This document shows, one piece after another, positions 1 through 6,916 of a stretch of DNA of 19,102 nucleotides; the stretch's first letter is position 1, and each line of letters begins with the position of its first letter. Made by a program: the position numbers and the translations under genes. Source of the DNA: an uncultured Clostridia bacterium (lineage in GTDB: Bacteria > Bacillota > Clostridia > Oscillospirales > Oscillospiraceae); contig CALCRH010000235.1 in the NCBI GenBank assembly GCA_937894515.1, forward strand, positions 1 through 19,102. Reading direction: 5' to 3'. The notes beneath the pieces are model-generated. The model was not told where the DNA came from, did no database searches, and saw only the letters and a list, made by a program, of their open reading frames with translations.

Positions 1-2
1 GC

Positions 3-101
3 ACACTCACGGTAACAGGCACAGAGGGACAAGGCACCGTTGCCGAGATACGTATACCAAAAGAAAGAGAGGAGAACTCCAATGATAGCTCTTTGCGTTG
101 A
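3..101 (+). CDS. Sensor histidine kinase, C-terminal end only (partial)
   Basis: This open frame enters from the left edge and stops at the TGA at 99-101. It encodes TLTVTGTEGQGTVAEIRIP followed by a short charged tail. The pattern G-x-G-T-x-x-x-I-x-I-P is the usual last strand of the histidine-kinase ATPase (HATPase_c) domain, containing the final glycine box. The stop lies 20 bases inside the following response regulator, an overlap typical of translationally coupled two-component pairs. Only about 32 residues are visible, so sensor domain and class cannot be judged. The identification rests on this motif plus the neighbouring regulator and is likely but not certain. Confidence 0.68.
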   Translation, partial: TLTVTGTEGQGTVAEIRIPKEREENSNDSSLR

Positions 102-765
102 CGATGAACCGATCATGCTGACGCTTTTACAAAAAGCGGTGGAAGCCTCCCCGGATATTGATGAGGTCTATGCTTTCGGAAAAGCGGGTGACGCACTTGC
201 ATGGGCGGAAACTCACCATTTTGACGTGGCGTTTCTGGATATTGAGCTTCACGGAATCAACGGCACGGAGGTCGCCCACCGTCTGCGGAAAAAGTCCCCC
301 TATCTGCCGATTATCTTCTGCACAGGCTATTCCGAATACGCACTGGACGCTATGCAGCTCCATGCGGACGGATATCTGCTCAAGCCGATCCACGCCGAGG
401 ATGTACAGAACGAGCTTGACCGCCTGAACGGAAAGAGCCGTACAAAACCGCTGCTTTATATTTCGGATAACGGAATGACTTTCAAAGATAAAAACGGCGA
501 AGCCTTTGCGTTTCGTCGGGGTCGTACCTATGATCTTGTACGTATTCTTTTGGAGGCTGACGGAGCGCCTTTAACGAATTATGAGCTTTACGATAAACTG
601 TTTGGCAGGATTCCTGGATTTTTGGAAAAGAACAGCAACTACTTCTCCAAGCTGACAGGCGATCTGTCCGCTACACTTGCACTTCACGGGGCAGGCGAGG
701 TGCTGATCAAGACAGCAAACAGATATGCGCTGGATATGAAAAGGATAGAAATCACCGGGTTGTAA
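82..765 (+). CDS. Two-component response regulator with winged-helix-like output domain
   Basis: The receiver domain spans about residues 1-117. It has the acidic pair D7/D8, phosphoacceptor D53 in FLDIEL, the switch threonine T81 and conserved K101 in LLKP. After a short linker, residues about 120-227 read like an OmpR/SARP-type winged helix rather than LytTR: a turn RRGRTYDLVRILL, then TNYELYDKLFG, and an IKTANRYALD end resembling the usual IxTxxxxGYxL wing. I chose ATG 82 because GGAG at 71-74 sits seven bases upstream; a TTG at 40 in the same frame has no better site. The gene overlaps the end of the histidine kinase. It is separated from the esterase operon by a terminator, so control of that operon is suggested only by position. 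Confidence 0.85.
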   Translation: MIALCVDDEPIMLTLLQKAVEASPDIDEVYAFGKAGDALAWAETHHFDVAFLDIELHGINGTEVAHRLRKKSPYLPIIFCTGYSEYALDAMQLHADGYLLKPIHAEDVQNELDRLNGKSRTKPLLYISDNGMTFKDKNGEAFAFRRGRTYDLVRILLEADGAPLTNYELYDKLFGRIPGFLEKNSNYFSKLTGDLSATLALHGAGEVLIKTANRYALDMKRIEITGL

Positions 766-787
766 GATAGACACCCGGTGATTTTGT
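749..787 (+). terminator. Intrinsic terminator overlapping the response regulator stop
   Basis: A perfect 12-base-pair stem pairs 749-760 with 773-784, leaving a 12-base loop that contains the TAA stop at 763-765. The descending arm ends in a short T run (782-785). It probably ends the two-component transcript, which would separate it from the downstream operon unless there is readthrough. Confidence 0.75.
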
Positions 788-876
788 CATGTTTTGTCCC
801 GACACAAATCAGAGAGAATGCGGTATCATAACAAATATACTATGCTTTCTTCCCGGTCGCAATTCAACAAATAAGC

Positions 877-899
877 TTTATGCGTTTTGAATGCATAAA
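877..899. promoter_or_regulatory. Inverted repeat upstream of the first esterase gene
   Basis: The arms TTTATGC (877-883) and GCATAAA (893-899) flank a nine-base loop, 17 bases before the ribosome site of the esterase at 931. The repeat could be an operator or an mRNA leader hairpin. A TATACT hexamer at 836-841 could be a -10 box but lacks a convincing -35, so no operon promoter is assigned with confidence. The rest of 788-930 shows nothing clear. Confidence 0.3.
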
Positions 900-915
900 A
901 TAAAGATTTTTATAT

Positions 916-921
916 AGGAGG
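916..921 (+). promoter_or_regulatory. Shine-Dalgarno site AGGAGG selecting the GTG 931 start
   Basis: AGGAGG directly abuts ATG 922, which leaves no spacing for that codon. It sits nine bases before GTG 931 in the same frame. The GTG is therefore the better start, making the protein three residues shorter than an ATG-based call. Confidence 0.7.
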
Positions 922-930
922 ATGTATATC

Positions 931-2490
931 GTGGGTGAAAAGTACATATTCGGAACAAACAAAAAGATTGTCGGGGAATATGATCACTCTTTGGCGGTGA
1001 AGTGTGCAAAGGGCACTTATGTGGGCAGTTTGGATGACGGCGTGCTCTCTTTCAAGGGCATACACTATGCGCTTCCTCCGGTCGGAAAGTTCAGATGGCA
1101 TGAGCCTGTGGAAGTGCCCGACTCTGACGAGGTCTTCGAGGCAAAATATTACGGCTTCGCCTGCCCGCAGAACACGGATCTGCCCACCCCGCGCAGTGAG
1201 GACTGTCTCACACTGAACATTTGGACAGACCCCGCCACGCTTTTACAGAAAAAGCCTGTCATGGTCTGGATTCACGGCGGCGCTTTTGTGGCTGAGGCTG
1301 CCGGTGACTATCTGTATCACGGACACAACTTCGGCGTTGCTCACAAGGACGAGGTCGTTTTAGTCACGGTGGAATACCGTCTGGGTGTTACAGGCTTTTT
1401 ACAGCTGGAGGAGCTGTTCGGCGAGGAATACAAAAATTCCAACAACCTTGGTCTGCTTGATCAGATCGAGGCTCTGAAATGGATTCAAAAGAATATTGCC
1501 GCATTCGGCGGTGATCCGGAGCAGGTCACGATCTTCGGGGAGTCGGCAGGCGCGGGAAGCACCAGCCTTTTGTCCATCAGCCCGAAGGCGCAGGGACTGT
1601 TCAAACGGTCGATCTCCCAGAGCGGAGCTTCCGGCTTTGCGTACAGCCGCGAATATATGCTGGAAAATACGAAAAAATGGATCGAGGATAATCACTGCAA
1701 AACCATCGACGATCTGCTTGCGCTCCCCATGGAAGCACTCGCAAACGGTTTTCAGGTCGCGCCTACGTATCAATCCGAGGTGCTGCCTTATGACGGCTAT
1801 GAGCAGATGTTTGAAGCGTGGAGGACCGGCCCCGGCAAGGACATTGACATGATGACCGGGACAAACCAGCATGAGATGGCATATTTCGTCCTTGAAATGA
1901 AGGACCCGTATGTGTTCGCACTGCATGAGCTCAGCCTTCAGGATCAGAGAAGAAGCTATATTGCCGACGAGGACAAGTGGAGATTCGATAAGCTCATGGA
2001 GGTTACGGACGGCAAGGACATTATGACACCGCTGATGCGCATGACGAACGACCTGATCTTCCACGCGCAGGCGTATGCACAGTCGGTCAGCCACGGCGCA
2101 AACGAGGGAAGCGGAAGAACCTACCTGTATCACTGCACCACGGAATCTCACCGCGACAGAGCAGAGTATCAGGGCTTCAATATCGGTGCGTGTCATGCCG
2201 TAGAGGTCAGCTATGTGCTGAACAATCTGCACTGGCCGGAGGTTTCCGGTCCCGAGCAGGATCAGAAATTTGCCGATGCGCTCCAGCGGATGTGGATCAA
2301 CTTTGCCAAGACCGGTGATCCGAGCATCCCCGGGATCGAATGGCCGGAGTTCACGAAAGAGAACTGGAATGTGATGGTGCTGGATGACGGCGCAAAGGGC
2401 GGCTTCCGTATCGACAACACCATGCTCAAAGATGAGATGGAGCTTGCGCTTCCGCTGGCGAAATATCGCACCATGGAAGCGGGGCTGTAA
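931..2490 (+). CDS. Type-B carboxylesterase (alpha/beta hydrolase), catalytically intact
   Basis: The 519-residue product covers a full COesterase family domain, close to the family's usual 490-550. Visible motifs are SEDCLTLN near residues 89-96, the oxyanion-hole HGGAF at 115-119, the nucleophile elbow GESAG with S205, the acid E315 in TGTNQHEMAYF, and H422 in IGACHAVE. The Ser/Glu/His triad is therefore complete. There is no signal peptide or membrane segment, so it should be cytosolic. The family hydrolyses carboxylic esters of many kinds; the natural substrate cannot be read from sequence. It is the first gene of a nine-gene same-strand run. Two related proteins (2558-4312 and 11988-13970) share its N-terminal E/V-Y-D-x-x-LA-x-K segment, pointing to local duplication. 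Confidence 0.88.
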   Translation: MGEKYIFGTNKKIVGEYDHSLAVKCAKGTYVGSLDDGVLSFKGIHYALPPVGKFRWHEPVEVPDSDEVFEAKYYGFACPQNTDLPTPRSEDCLTLNIWTDPATLLQKKPVMVWIHGGAFVAEAAGDYLYHGHNFGVAHKDEVVLVTVEYRLGVTGFLQLEELFGEEYKNSNNLGLLDQIEALKWIQKNIAAFGGDPEQVTIFGESAGAGSTSLLSISPKAQGLFKRSISQSGASGFAYSREYMLENTKKWIEDNHCKTIDDLLALPMEALANGFQVAPTYQSEVLPYDGYEQMFEAWRTGPGKDIDMMTGTNQHEMAYFVLEMKDPYVFALHELSLQDQRRSYIADEDKWRFDKLMEVTDGKDIMTPLMRMTNDLIFHAQAYAQSVSHGANEGSGRTYLYHCTTESHRDRAEYQGFNIGACHAVEVSYVLNNLHWPEVSGPEQDQKFADALQRMWINFAKTGDPSIPGIEWPEFTKENWNVMVLDDGAKGGFRIDNTMLKDEMELALPLAKYRTMEAGL

Positions 2491-2557
2491 GAACGGATTT
2501 CAGGTCTGGCGCATATTAAAAACATATTGAACATTTTTGAAATGGAGGATCACTATC

Positions 2558-4312
2558 ATGACAAAGACGATCTACCGTACCCCTGAGGAATGGAAGCAGC
2601 GCTACGCGGTGCCGGAGTATCATCCGAATCTCGAGATCACGGGCGAATATGATAAGTCTCTCGCGGCAAAGTGCTCCAACGGCACTTTTGTCGGTCAGCT
2701 TCTGGAAAACGGCGCGGTCAAGGCCTGGCGCGGCATCCCGTTCGGGAAGATTCCCGCCCGTTTTGAGCGTTCTGTCGCTCCGGACGCTTCAAATAAGGTG
2801 TATGAGGCGCTCTACTACGGAAAATCTGCCATGCAGGTACCGGATGATTCAGAACCGGCTTCCTATTATGAGCAGGGTGAGCTGGATGTGCTGACGCTGA
2901 CCGTTTATACCGGCAACAACAATATCAAAAACAAACCCATACTCGTTTATATCCATGGCGGCGGTTATACAAACGGAGGTAACAGCGATAAGTCCTATGA
3001 CCCCACGGCGCTTGTTTACTACAATCCCGACCTGCTGGTTATCAGCACTACCTACCGTGTGGGTATTTTCGGACTTCTGAATCTCGGCGTGAAGGATGAA
3101 AACGGCAATTACATTCTGAATGATTACGAAGAGAATATTGATAAGTATAAAACCTCCAATAACCTTCAGATTCTGGATGTGATTCAGAGTCTGCGCTGGA
3201 TCAAAGAAAACGCTGCGGCGTTCGGCGGAGATGTCAGCAACATCACGATTGCCGGTGAATCCGCCGGTGCGGGAAGTGTTTCCAATCTTCTGCTGATGGC
3301 GTCCGATCCGGACAACAAGTATATTTCGCTCGACGAAGGACTCTTCCAGAAGGTGTTCTCCATGAGCGGAGGCATTAACCAGTATACTACGCTCAGCGAA
3401 TCCGGTACACAGACAAAAGCTTTGATCAAGGACTTTAATGCGCATTCCGTTGCCGATCTGTTGAAGCCAAGCAAGGAAGAACTGCTCGATTGGCAGAGAG
3501 CAAATGAGCTTGGCTCAAGTCTAATTGTGATGGACGGTGAAGTGCTGCCGAAGGATCCCGATGAGATATATGACAGATATTGCAAATATGTAGGTAAGAG
3601 TGTAACGACGCTTCAGGGCGCGACCACCAATGAATACGCCTATTTCCGTGTCGTATTAAAGGAAATTTACAAGGAAATGGGTGTTACCCATGAGGATTGC
3701 GCAAGAGCCGTTTTCAAGGCCGTGACCGAGCCGACCGTCGCTTTCCCCGATCTGAAGCCGACTGACGCTTTCAAGGAAGCAACGGAGGCGTATCTCAAGG
3801 CGCTGGAGAAGGACGGTCTGACCACGGAAGACGAGAAAATGAATGCCTTCCTGAACGATGAGATGCTGCAGATGGTGAACTACTACATGGCGGCAAAGCA
3901 GGCGGATAACGGCGGCACGTGCTATGTCTATGCCTTCGACCAGAAGTATGACGGCTACTATGCCGAGTGCGGTGAGGGTCATGCCGTTGACTGCTATTAT
4001 CTGTTCGGCAATTTCTCCGGTGATCGGACGCTGGGAACCAAAAAACAGGTGGATTTTTCCCGCAAGTATCAGAATATGGCGGCGAACTTCTGCCGCTATG
4101 GCAATCCGTCCACCGAGGACATCGAATGGAAGCCCTACAACACGGAAACGGGTTATTGTGCCGTGCTGAATGACGAGCACATCGAGTGCGTCAAGGGCTA
4201 TCATTCCGGACGCATCACCAACGCGATCAAAATGATGGACGAGAACCGCGCCATGAAGACCTATGTGAACAGAATAAAGATGTTTGAGATCGCGGCGGAA
4301 CTGCATAAGTAA
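2558..4312 (+). CDS. Type-B carboxylesterase paralogue, enlarged, triad intact
   Basis: The 584-residue product belongs to the same family as the gene before it. Start ATG 2558 is chosen because GGAGG at 2544-2548 lies nine bases upstream; an in-frame TTG at 2537 has none. It has the oxyanion loop HGGGY at 133-137, GESAG with S235, acid E359 in GATTNEYAYF, and H475 in GEGHAVD, so activity is expected. It is longer than usual because of an Ala/Glu/Lys-rich, probably helical insert around residues 370-430. The SEDCL motif that normally braces the fold is altered to E-L-D-V-L at 108-112, losing both the Glu and the Cys. No signal peptide is seen. A 67-base gap separates it from the first esterase. 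A distinct substrate range is likely but unproven. Confidence 0.87.
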   Translation: MTKTIYRTPEEWKQRYAVPEYHPNLEITGEYDKSLAAKCSNGTFVGQLLENGAVKAWRGIPFGKIPARFERSVAPDASNKVYEALYYGKSAMQVPDDSEPASYYEQGELDVLTLTVYTGNNNIKNKPILVYIHGGGYTNGGNSDKSYDPTALVYYNPDLLVISTTYRVGIFGLLNLGVKDENGNYILNDYEENIDKYKTSNNLQILDVIQSLRWIKENAAAFGGDVSNITIAGESAGAGSVSNLLLMASDPDNKYISLDEGLFQKVFSMSGGINQYTTLSESGTQTKALIKDFNAHSVADLLKPSKEELLDWQRANELGSSLIVMDGEVLPKDPDEIYDRYCKYVGKSVTTLQGATTNEYAYFRVVLKEIYKEMGVTHEDCARAVFKAVTEPTVAFPDLKPTDAFKEATEAYLKALEKDGLTTEDEKMNAFLNDEMLQMVNYYMAAKQADNGGTCYVYAFDQKYDGYYAECGEGHAVDCYYLFGNFSGDRTLGTKKQVDFSRKYQNMAANFCRYGNPSTEDIEWKPYNTETGYCAVLNDEHIECVKGYHSGRITNAIKMMDENRAMKTYVNRIKMFEIAAELHK

Positions 4313-4343
4313 GAGCGAATCGCTCTTTGGAGGAACATAAAAA

Positions 4344-5144
4344 ATGTCGATCAGCAAACAGTTGCCAAGTAAAAAAATACCCAATCTGCGCGATCTGGGC
4401 GGCATGACGGGTACGGACGGAAAGCAGATCCGCGAGGGTCGTCTGATTCGAAGCGCACAGCTTTACAATGCGACAAAAAAAGATCTGGCGCTGCTGGAAA
4501 CCTTGCACATCCGCAAAATCTTTGATTTTCGAAACGCACAGGAAGCAAAGGAAAAGCCGGATCCGAGCCTTCCCGGCTGCGAGTACACAAATCTGTCGAT
4601 CCTTGATAAATCAAGCGCAGTCAGTTGGGAGGCAAACCGAACCGATCCTGCTCCTAAAGAACCGAAAGAAGCAAAAGGCGCTCCGAAATCCGGCGCCGAG
4701 CAGATGTGCGAGGTTTATCGGGACTTTGTCCGCAAGCCGGCGTCAAGAGAGCAGTATTCCCGTTTCCTGCGGGGAATTCTGGATACAGAGGACGGTGCGG
4801 TGCTGTGGCACTGCACGCTCGGAAAGGATCGCTGCGGCTGGGGCGCGGTGCTGGTGGAGGCTGTGCTGGGCGTGAGCCGGGAAGACATCATGGCGGATTA
4901 TCTGTACAGCAACGTATGCCTGAAGCACGAGATCACCGGAATGATGCCGATCCTGAAAAAGCTGCTGGAAAAAATGCACATGGTAAATGCCGGAACCGCC
5001 GTGGTGGAAGCGCGGGAGGAATATCTTGCCGTAGCTTTCGATGAGGCGGAAAAGCTCTACGGCTCCTTTGACGCGTTTCTGGAAAAGGGTCTCGGCATAA
5101 ACGTGACTATGCGTGAACAGCTCAGAGCCAGATATCTGATTTAA
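4344..5144 (+). CDS. PTP-loop phosphatase of the Y_phosphatase3 (tyrosine phosphatase) type
   Basis: The 266-residue cytosolic protein carries the P-loop HCTLGKDRCG, with nucleophile C157 and phosphate-binding R163 (C-x5-R). The family's N-terminal signature NLRDLGG is at 14-20, LIRSAQL follows at 34-40, and IFDFRNAQE is near 59-67. These match the Tyr-phosphatase family typified by Listeria LipA, whose members act on phosphotyrosine or phosphoinositides. The usual loop ends in RTG; here it is RCG. The start has GGAGG at 4329-4333, ten bases upstream. The gene begins 31 bases after the esterase and is followed by the amidohydrolase array, so it is almost certainly co-transcribed. It could remove phosphate from a pathway intermediate rather than a protein; that is conjecture. 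Confidence 0.85.
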   Translation: MSISKQLPSKKIPNLRDLGGMTGTDGKQIREGRLIRSAQLYNATKKDLALLETLHIRKIFDFRNAQEAKEKPDPSLPGCEYTNLSILDKSSAVSWEANRTDPAPKEPKEAKGAPKSGAEQMCEVYRDFVRKPASREQYSRFLRGILDTEDGAVLWHCTLGKDRCGWGAVLVEAVLGVSREDIMADYLYSNVCLKHEITGMMPILKKLLEKMHMVNAGTAVVEAREEYLAVAFDEAEKLYGSFDAFLEKGLGINVTMREQLRARYLI

Positions 5145-5161
5145 CATATTGGAGGAATAAC

Positions 5162-5242
5162 ATGAACAACATAATGATTCATAAAAGGAGGATTACAAAT
5201 GAAAGTCGATTACATCATAAAAAATGCCAAAATCTTCACCTC
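5162..5242 (+). CDS. Possible 26-residue leader ORF overlapping the first amidohydrolase start
   Basis: ATG 5162 has a full GGAGG (5151-5155) six bases upstream. It encodes a basic peptide beginning MNNIMIHKRRITNE and ends at TGA 5240-5242, 44 bases inside the amidohydrolase gene in another frame. The amidohydrolase has its own AAAGGAGG inside this ORF. The peptide resembles nothing I know. It may be a translational coupler or a duplicated, now useless, initiation site. Confidence 0.22.
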
Positions 5243-6869
5243 TGATGTGAAGCAGCTTAACGCCTCCGCTTTCGCGGTGAAGGACGGCAAGTTCGTCTAT
5301 GTCGGAGACGAAGCGGGACTTGCAGACTTCGAGGGTGAAGTGCGCGACCTCGGCGGCGCGTTCGTGACCCCGGGACTCATGGATTCCCATGTTCATGTTA
5401 CCATGGGCGTTGCGAACGAATACAAGGAATTCGGCTCGCGGATCGATTGCACGAACAAAAAGGAATGCGTCGCCTATATCGAAAAGTATGTGCAGGAAAA
5501 CCCGGGTCAGGAGCACTATGACTTCATGCTGGAGCTTGCAAATCTAAACGGCGACAAGCTGACAAAGGAGGATATCGATTCTGTTTGCCCGGACAGCGAC
5601 GTCGTGATCATGGAAGGCGAAGGCCACAGTGTCTGGGTTAACTCCAAGGTTCTGAAGCGGCTGGGCGTTACGGATGAAACGCCGGATATCGCCCCGAATC
5701 TCAGCACCTATGAGCGCGACGAAAACGGTCACGTGACCGGTAATATGTTCGAGGGCGCGGAGATCTCCACGATCATGTATCATACCAGGGACATCACCGA
5801 TGAGCAGATCGAAAAAGCACTCGAGCGCTGGATCGATTTCAGCGTTGCGCACGGTGTTACCGCTGTCTTTGACGCGGGCATCCCGGGCTGCACATCCTTC
5901 CATGAGCGCTGCTATGCTTACCTGTGCAAAATGGATAAAGAGGGTCGTCTGCCCGTCTATATTGACGGCTGCTACCCCATCGTTGACCCGCGTGACGCAA
6001 AGGACGCCGTGGAAAACGTCAGACGCTACAACCGTGAATTCAATACGGAGCATTTGAAGGTGCATACCCTGAAGATCATGATGGACGGCACGATGAACAT
6101 CCGCACCGCTGCGATGATTACGCCCTACTGCGACACGAAGACCACCGGTGCAACGATGCTGACGAAAGAGCAGATCGCGGAGCTTCTCATTCAGCTCAAC
6201 GAATACGGCTTCGATATGCACGTGCATACCGTGGCGGAGGCGTCCTCCCGCGCCGTTCTGGACGGTGTGGAGCTGGCAAAGAAGCAGATCGGCGATAAGT
6301 ACCGCGTGCAGGTGACCTGCGCCCATCTGGAGGTCCAGCATGACGCCGATCTCGACCGCTTTGCAAAGCTCGGCGTGATCGCCAACTATACCCCGTGGTG
6401 GCACAGCGGCTGCTGCGTTTCCGGCGGTTATGAAAAGGCGGTGGAATTCCTCGGCAGGGAGCGTGCCGATAAGATGTATCGCTGCAAAACGCTCTGGGAT
6501 ACAGGCGCATTGGTCACATGGTCCAGCGACACCATCAGCTACGGCGATTTTGTTGCATGGAATCCGCTGCTCGGCTTGGAAGTCGGCATGACGAGAACCA
6601 TCACGACAAATACAAAGGCGGATGAATTCTATCAGATCGGATTCGAGTATCCTTCTCCCTGCGAGAAGATGAGCATCGAGGAAATGCTTCTGGGCTATAC
6701 CATCAACAACGCAAAGCAGCTTTGCATCGATGATGTCAAGGGCTCCATCGAAGTCGGCAAGGACGCGGATTTCAACGTGTTTGATGTGAATCTGCTGACC
6801 GCCAAACCCGAAGGTATCAGCTATGTAATGCCCAGCGAAGTGTTCATGATGGGTAAAAAAATGAACTGA
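5199..6869 (+). CDS. Amidohydrolase family protein (Amidohydro_3/YtcJ type), array member 1
   Basis: The 556-residue product is full length for the family. An N-terminal beta-sandwich segment (about 1-55) leads into the metal site DSHVH (H64, H66). Further conserved positions are K292 in LKIMMDGT, H341 and H343 in the HVHT segment, H376 in TCAHLE, and D444 in TWSSD. The C-terminal KGSIEVGKDADF returns to the beta-sandwich, as in imidazolonepropionase/YtcJ-like enzymes. The metal-binding set looks complete, so C-N (amide, cyclic amide or formamide) hydrolysis is expected; the substrate is unknown. There is no signal peptide. The start is supported by AAAGGAGG ending seven bases upstream. It is the first of four tandem paralogues. 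A Cys pair follows the WWHSG motif near residue 401. Confidence 0.88.
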   Translation: MKVDYIIKNAKIFTSDVKQLNASAFAVKDGKFVYVGDEAGLADFEGEVRDLGGAFVTPGLMDSHVHVTMGVANEYKEFGSRIDCTNKKECVAYIEKYVQENPGQEHYDFMLELANLNGDKLTKEDIDSVCPDSDVVIMEGEGHSVWVNSKVLKRLGVTDETPDIAPNLSTYERDENGHVTGNMFEGAEISTIMYHTRDITDEQIEKALERWIDFSVAHGVTAVFDAGIPGCTSFHERCYAYLCKMDKEGRLPVYIDGCYPIVDPRDAKDAVENVRRYNREFNTEHLKVHTLKIMMDGTMNIRTAAMITPYCDTKTTGATMLTKEQIAELLIQLNEYGFDMHVHTVAEASSRAVLDGVELAKKQIGDKYRVQVTCAHLEVQHDADLDRFAKLGVIANYTPWWHSGCCVSGGYEKAVEFLGRERADKMYRCKTLWDTGALVTWSSDTISYGDFVAWNPLLGLEVGMTRTITTNTKADEFYQIGFEYPSPCEKMSIEEMLLGYTINNAKQLCIDDVKGSIEVGKDADFNVFDVNLLTAKPEGISYVMPSEVFMMGKKMN

Positions 6870-6916
6870 ACATAGAATCAGCAAAAAATAGGAGACAATA
6901 TTATGAAGGTTGACAA
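6857..6916 (+). repeat. Inter-cistron repeat, copy 1 (between array members 1 and 2)
   Basis: This copy runs from AAAATGAACTGA at the end of array member 1, through CATAGAATCAG and TAGGAGACAATAT, to ATGAAGGTTGACAA at the start of member 2. A nearly identical stretch at 10250-10311 joins members 3 and 4. Shared gene end, spacer, ribosome site and gene start indicate that the array grew by unequal crossing-over of a gene-plus-spacer unit. Confidence 0.8.

Noticed and set aside
40..81. Longer start (TTG 40) for the response regulator
   Set aside because: The extra 14 residues precede a normal receiver start, and GGAG at 71-74 fits ATG 82 better.
1399..2232. A 277-codon minus-strand frame inside the first esterase
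   Set aside because: It is a shadow of a gene with an intact catalytic triad, without its own plausible start context or known motifs.
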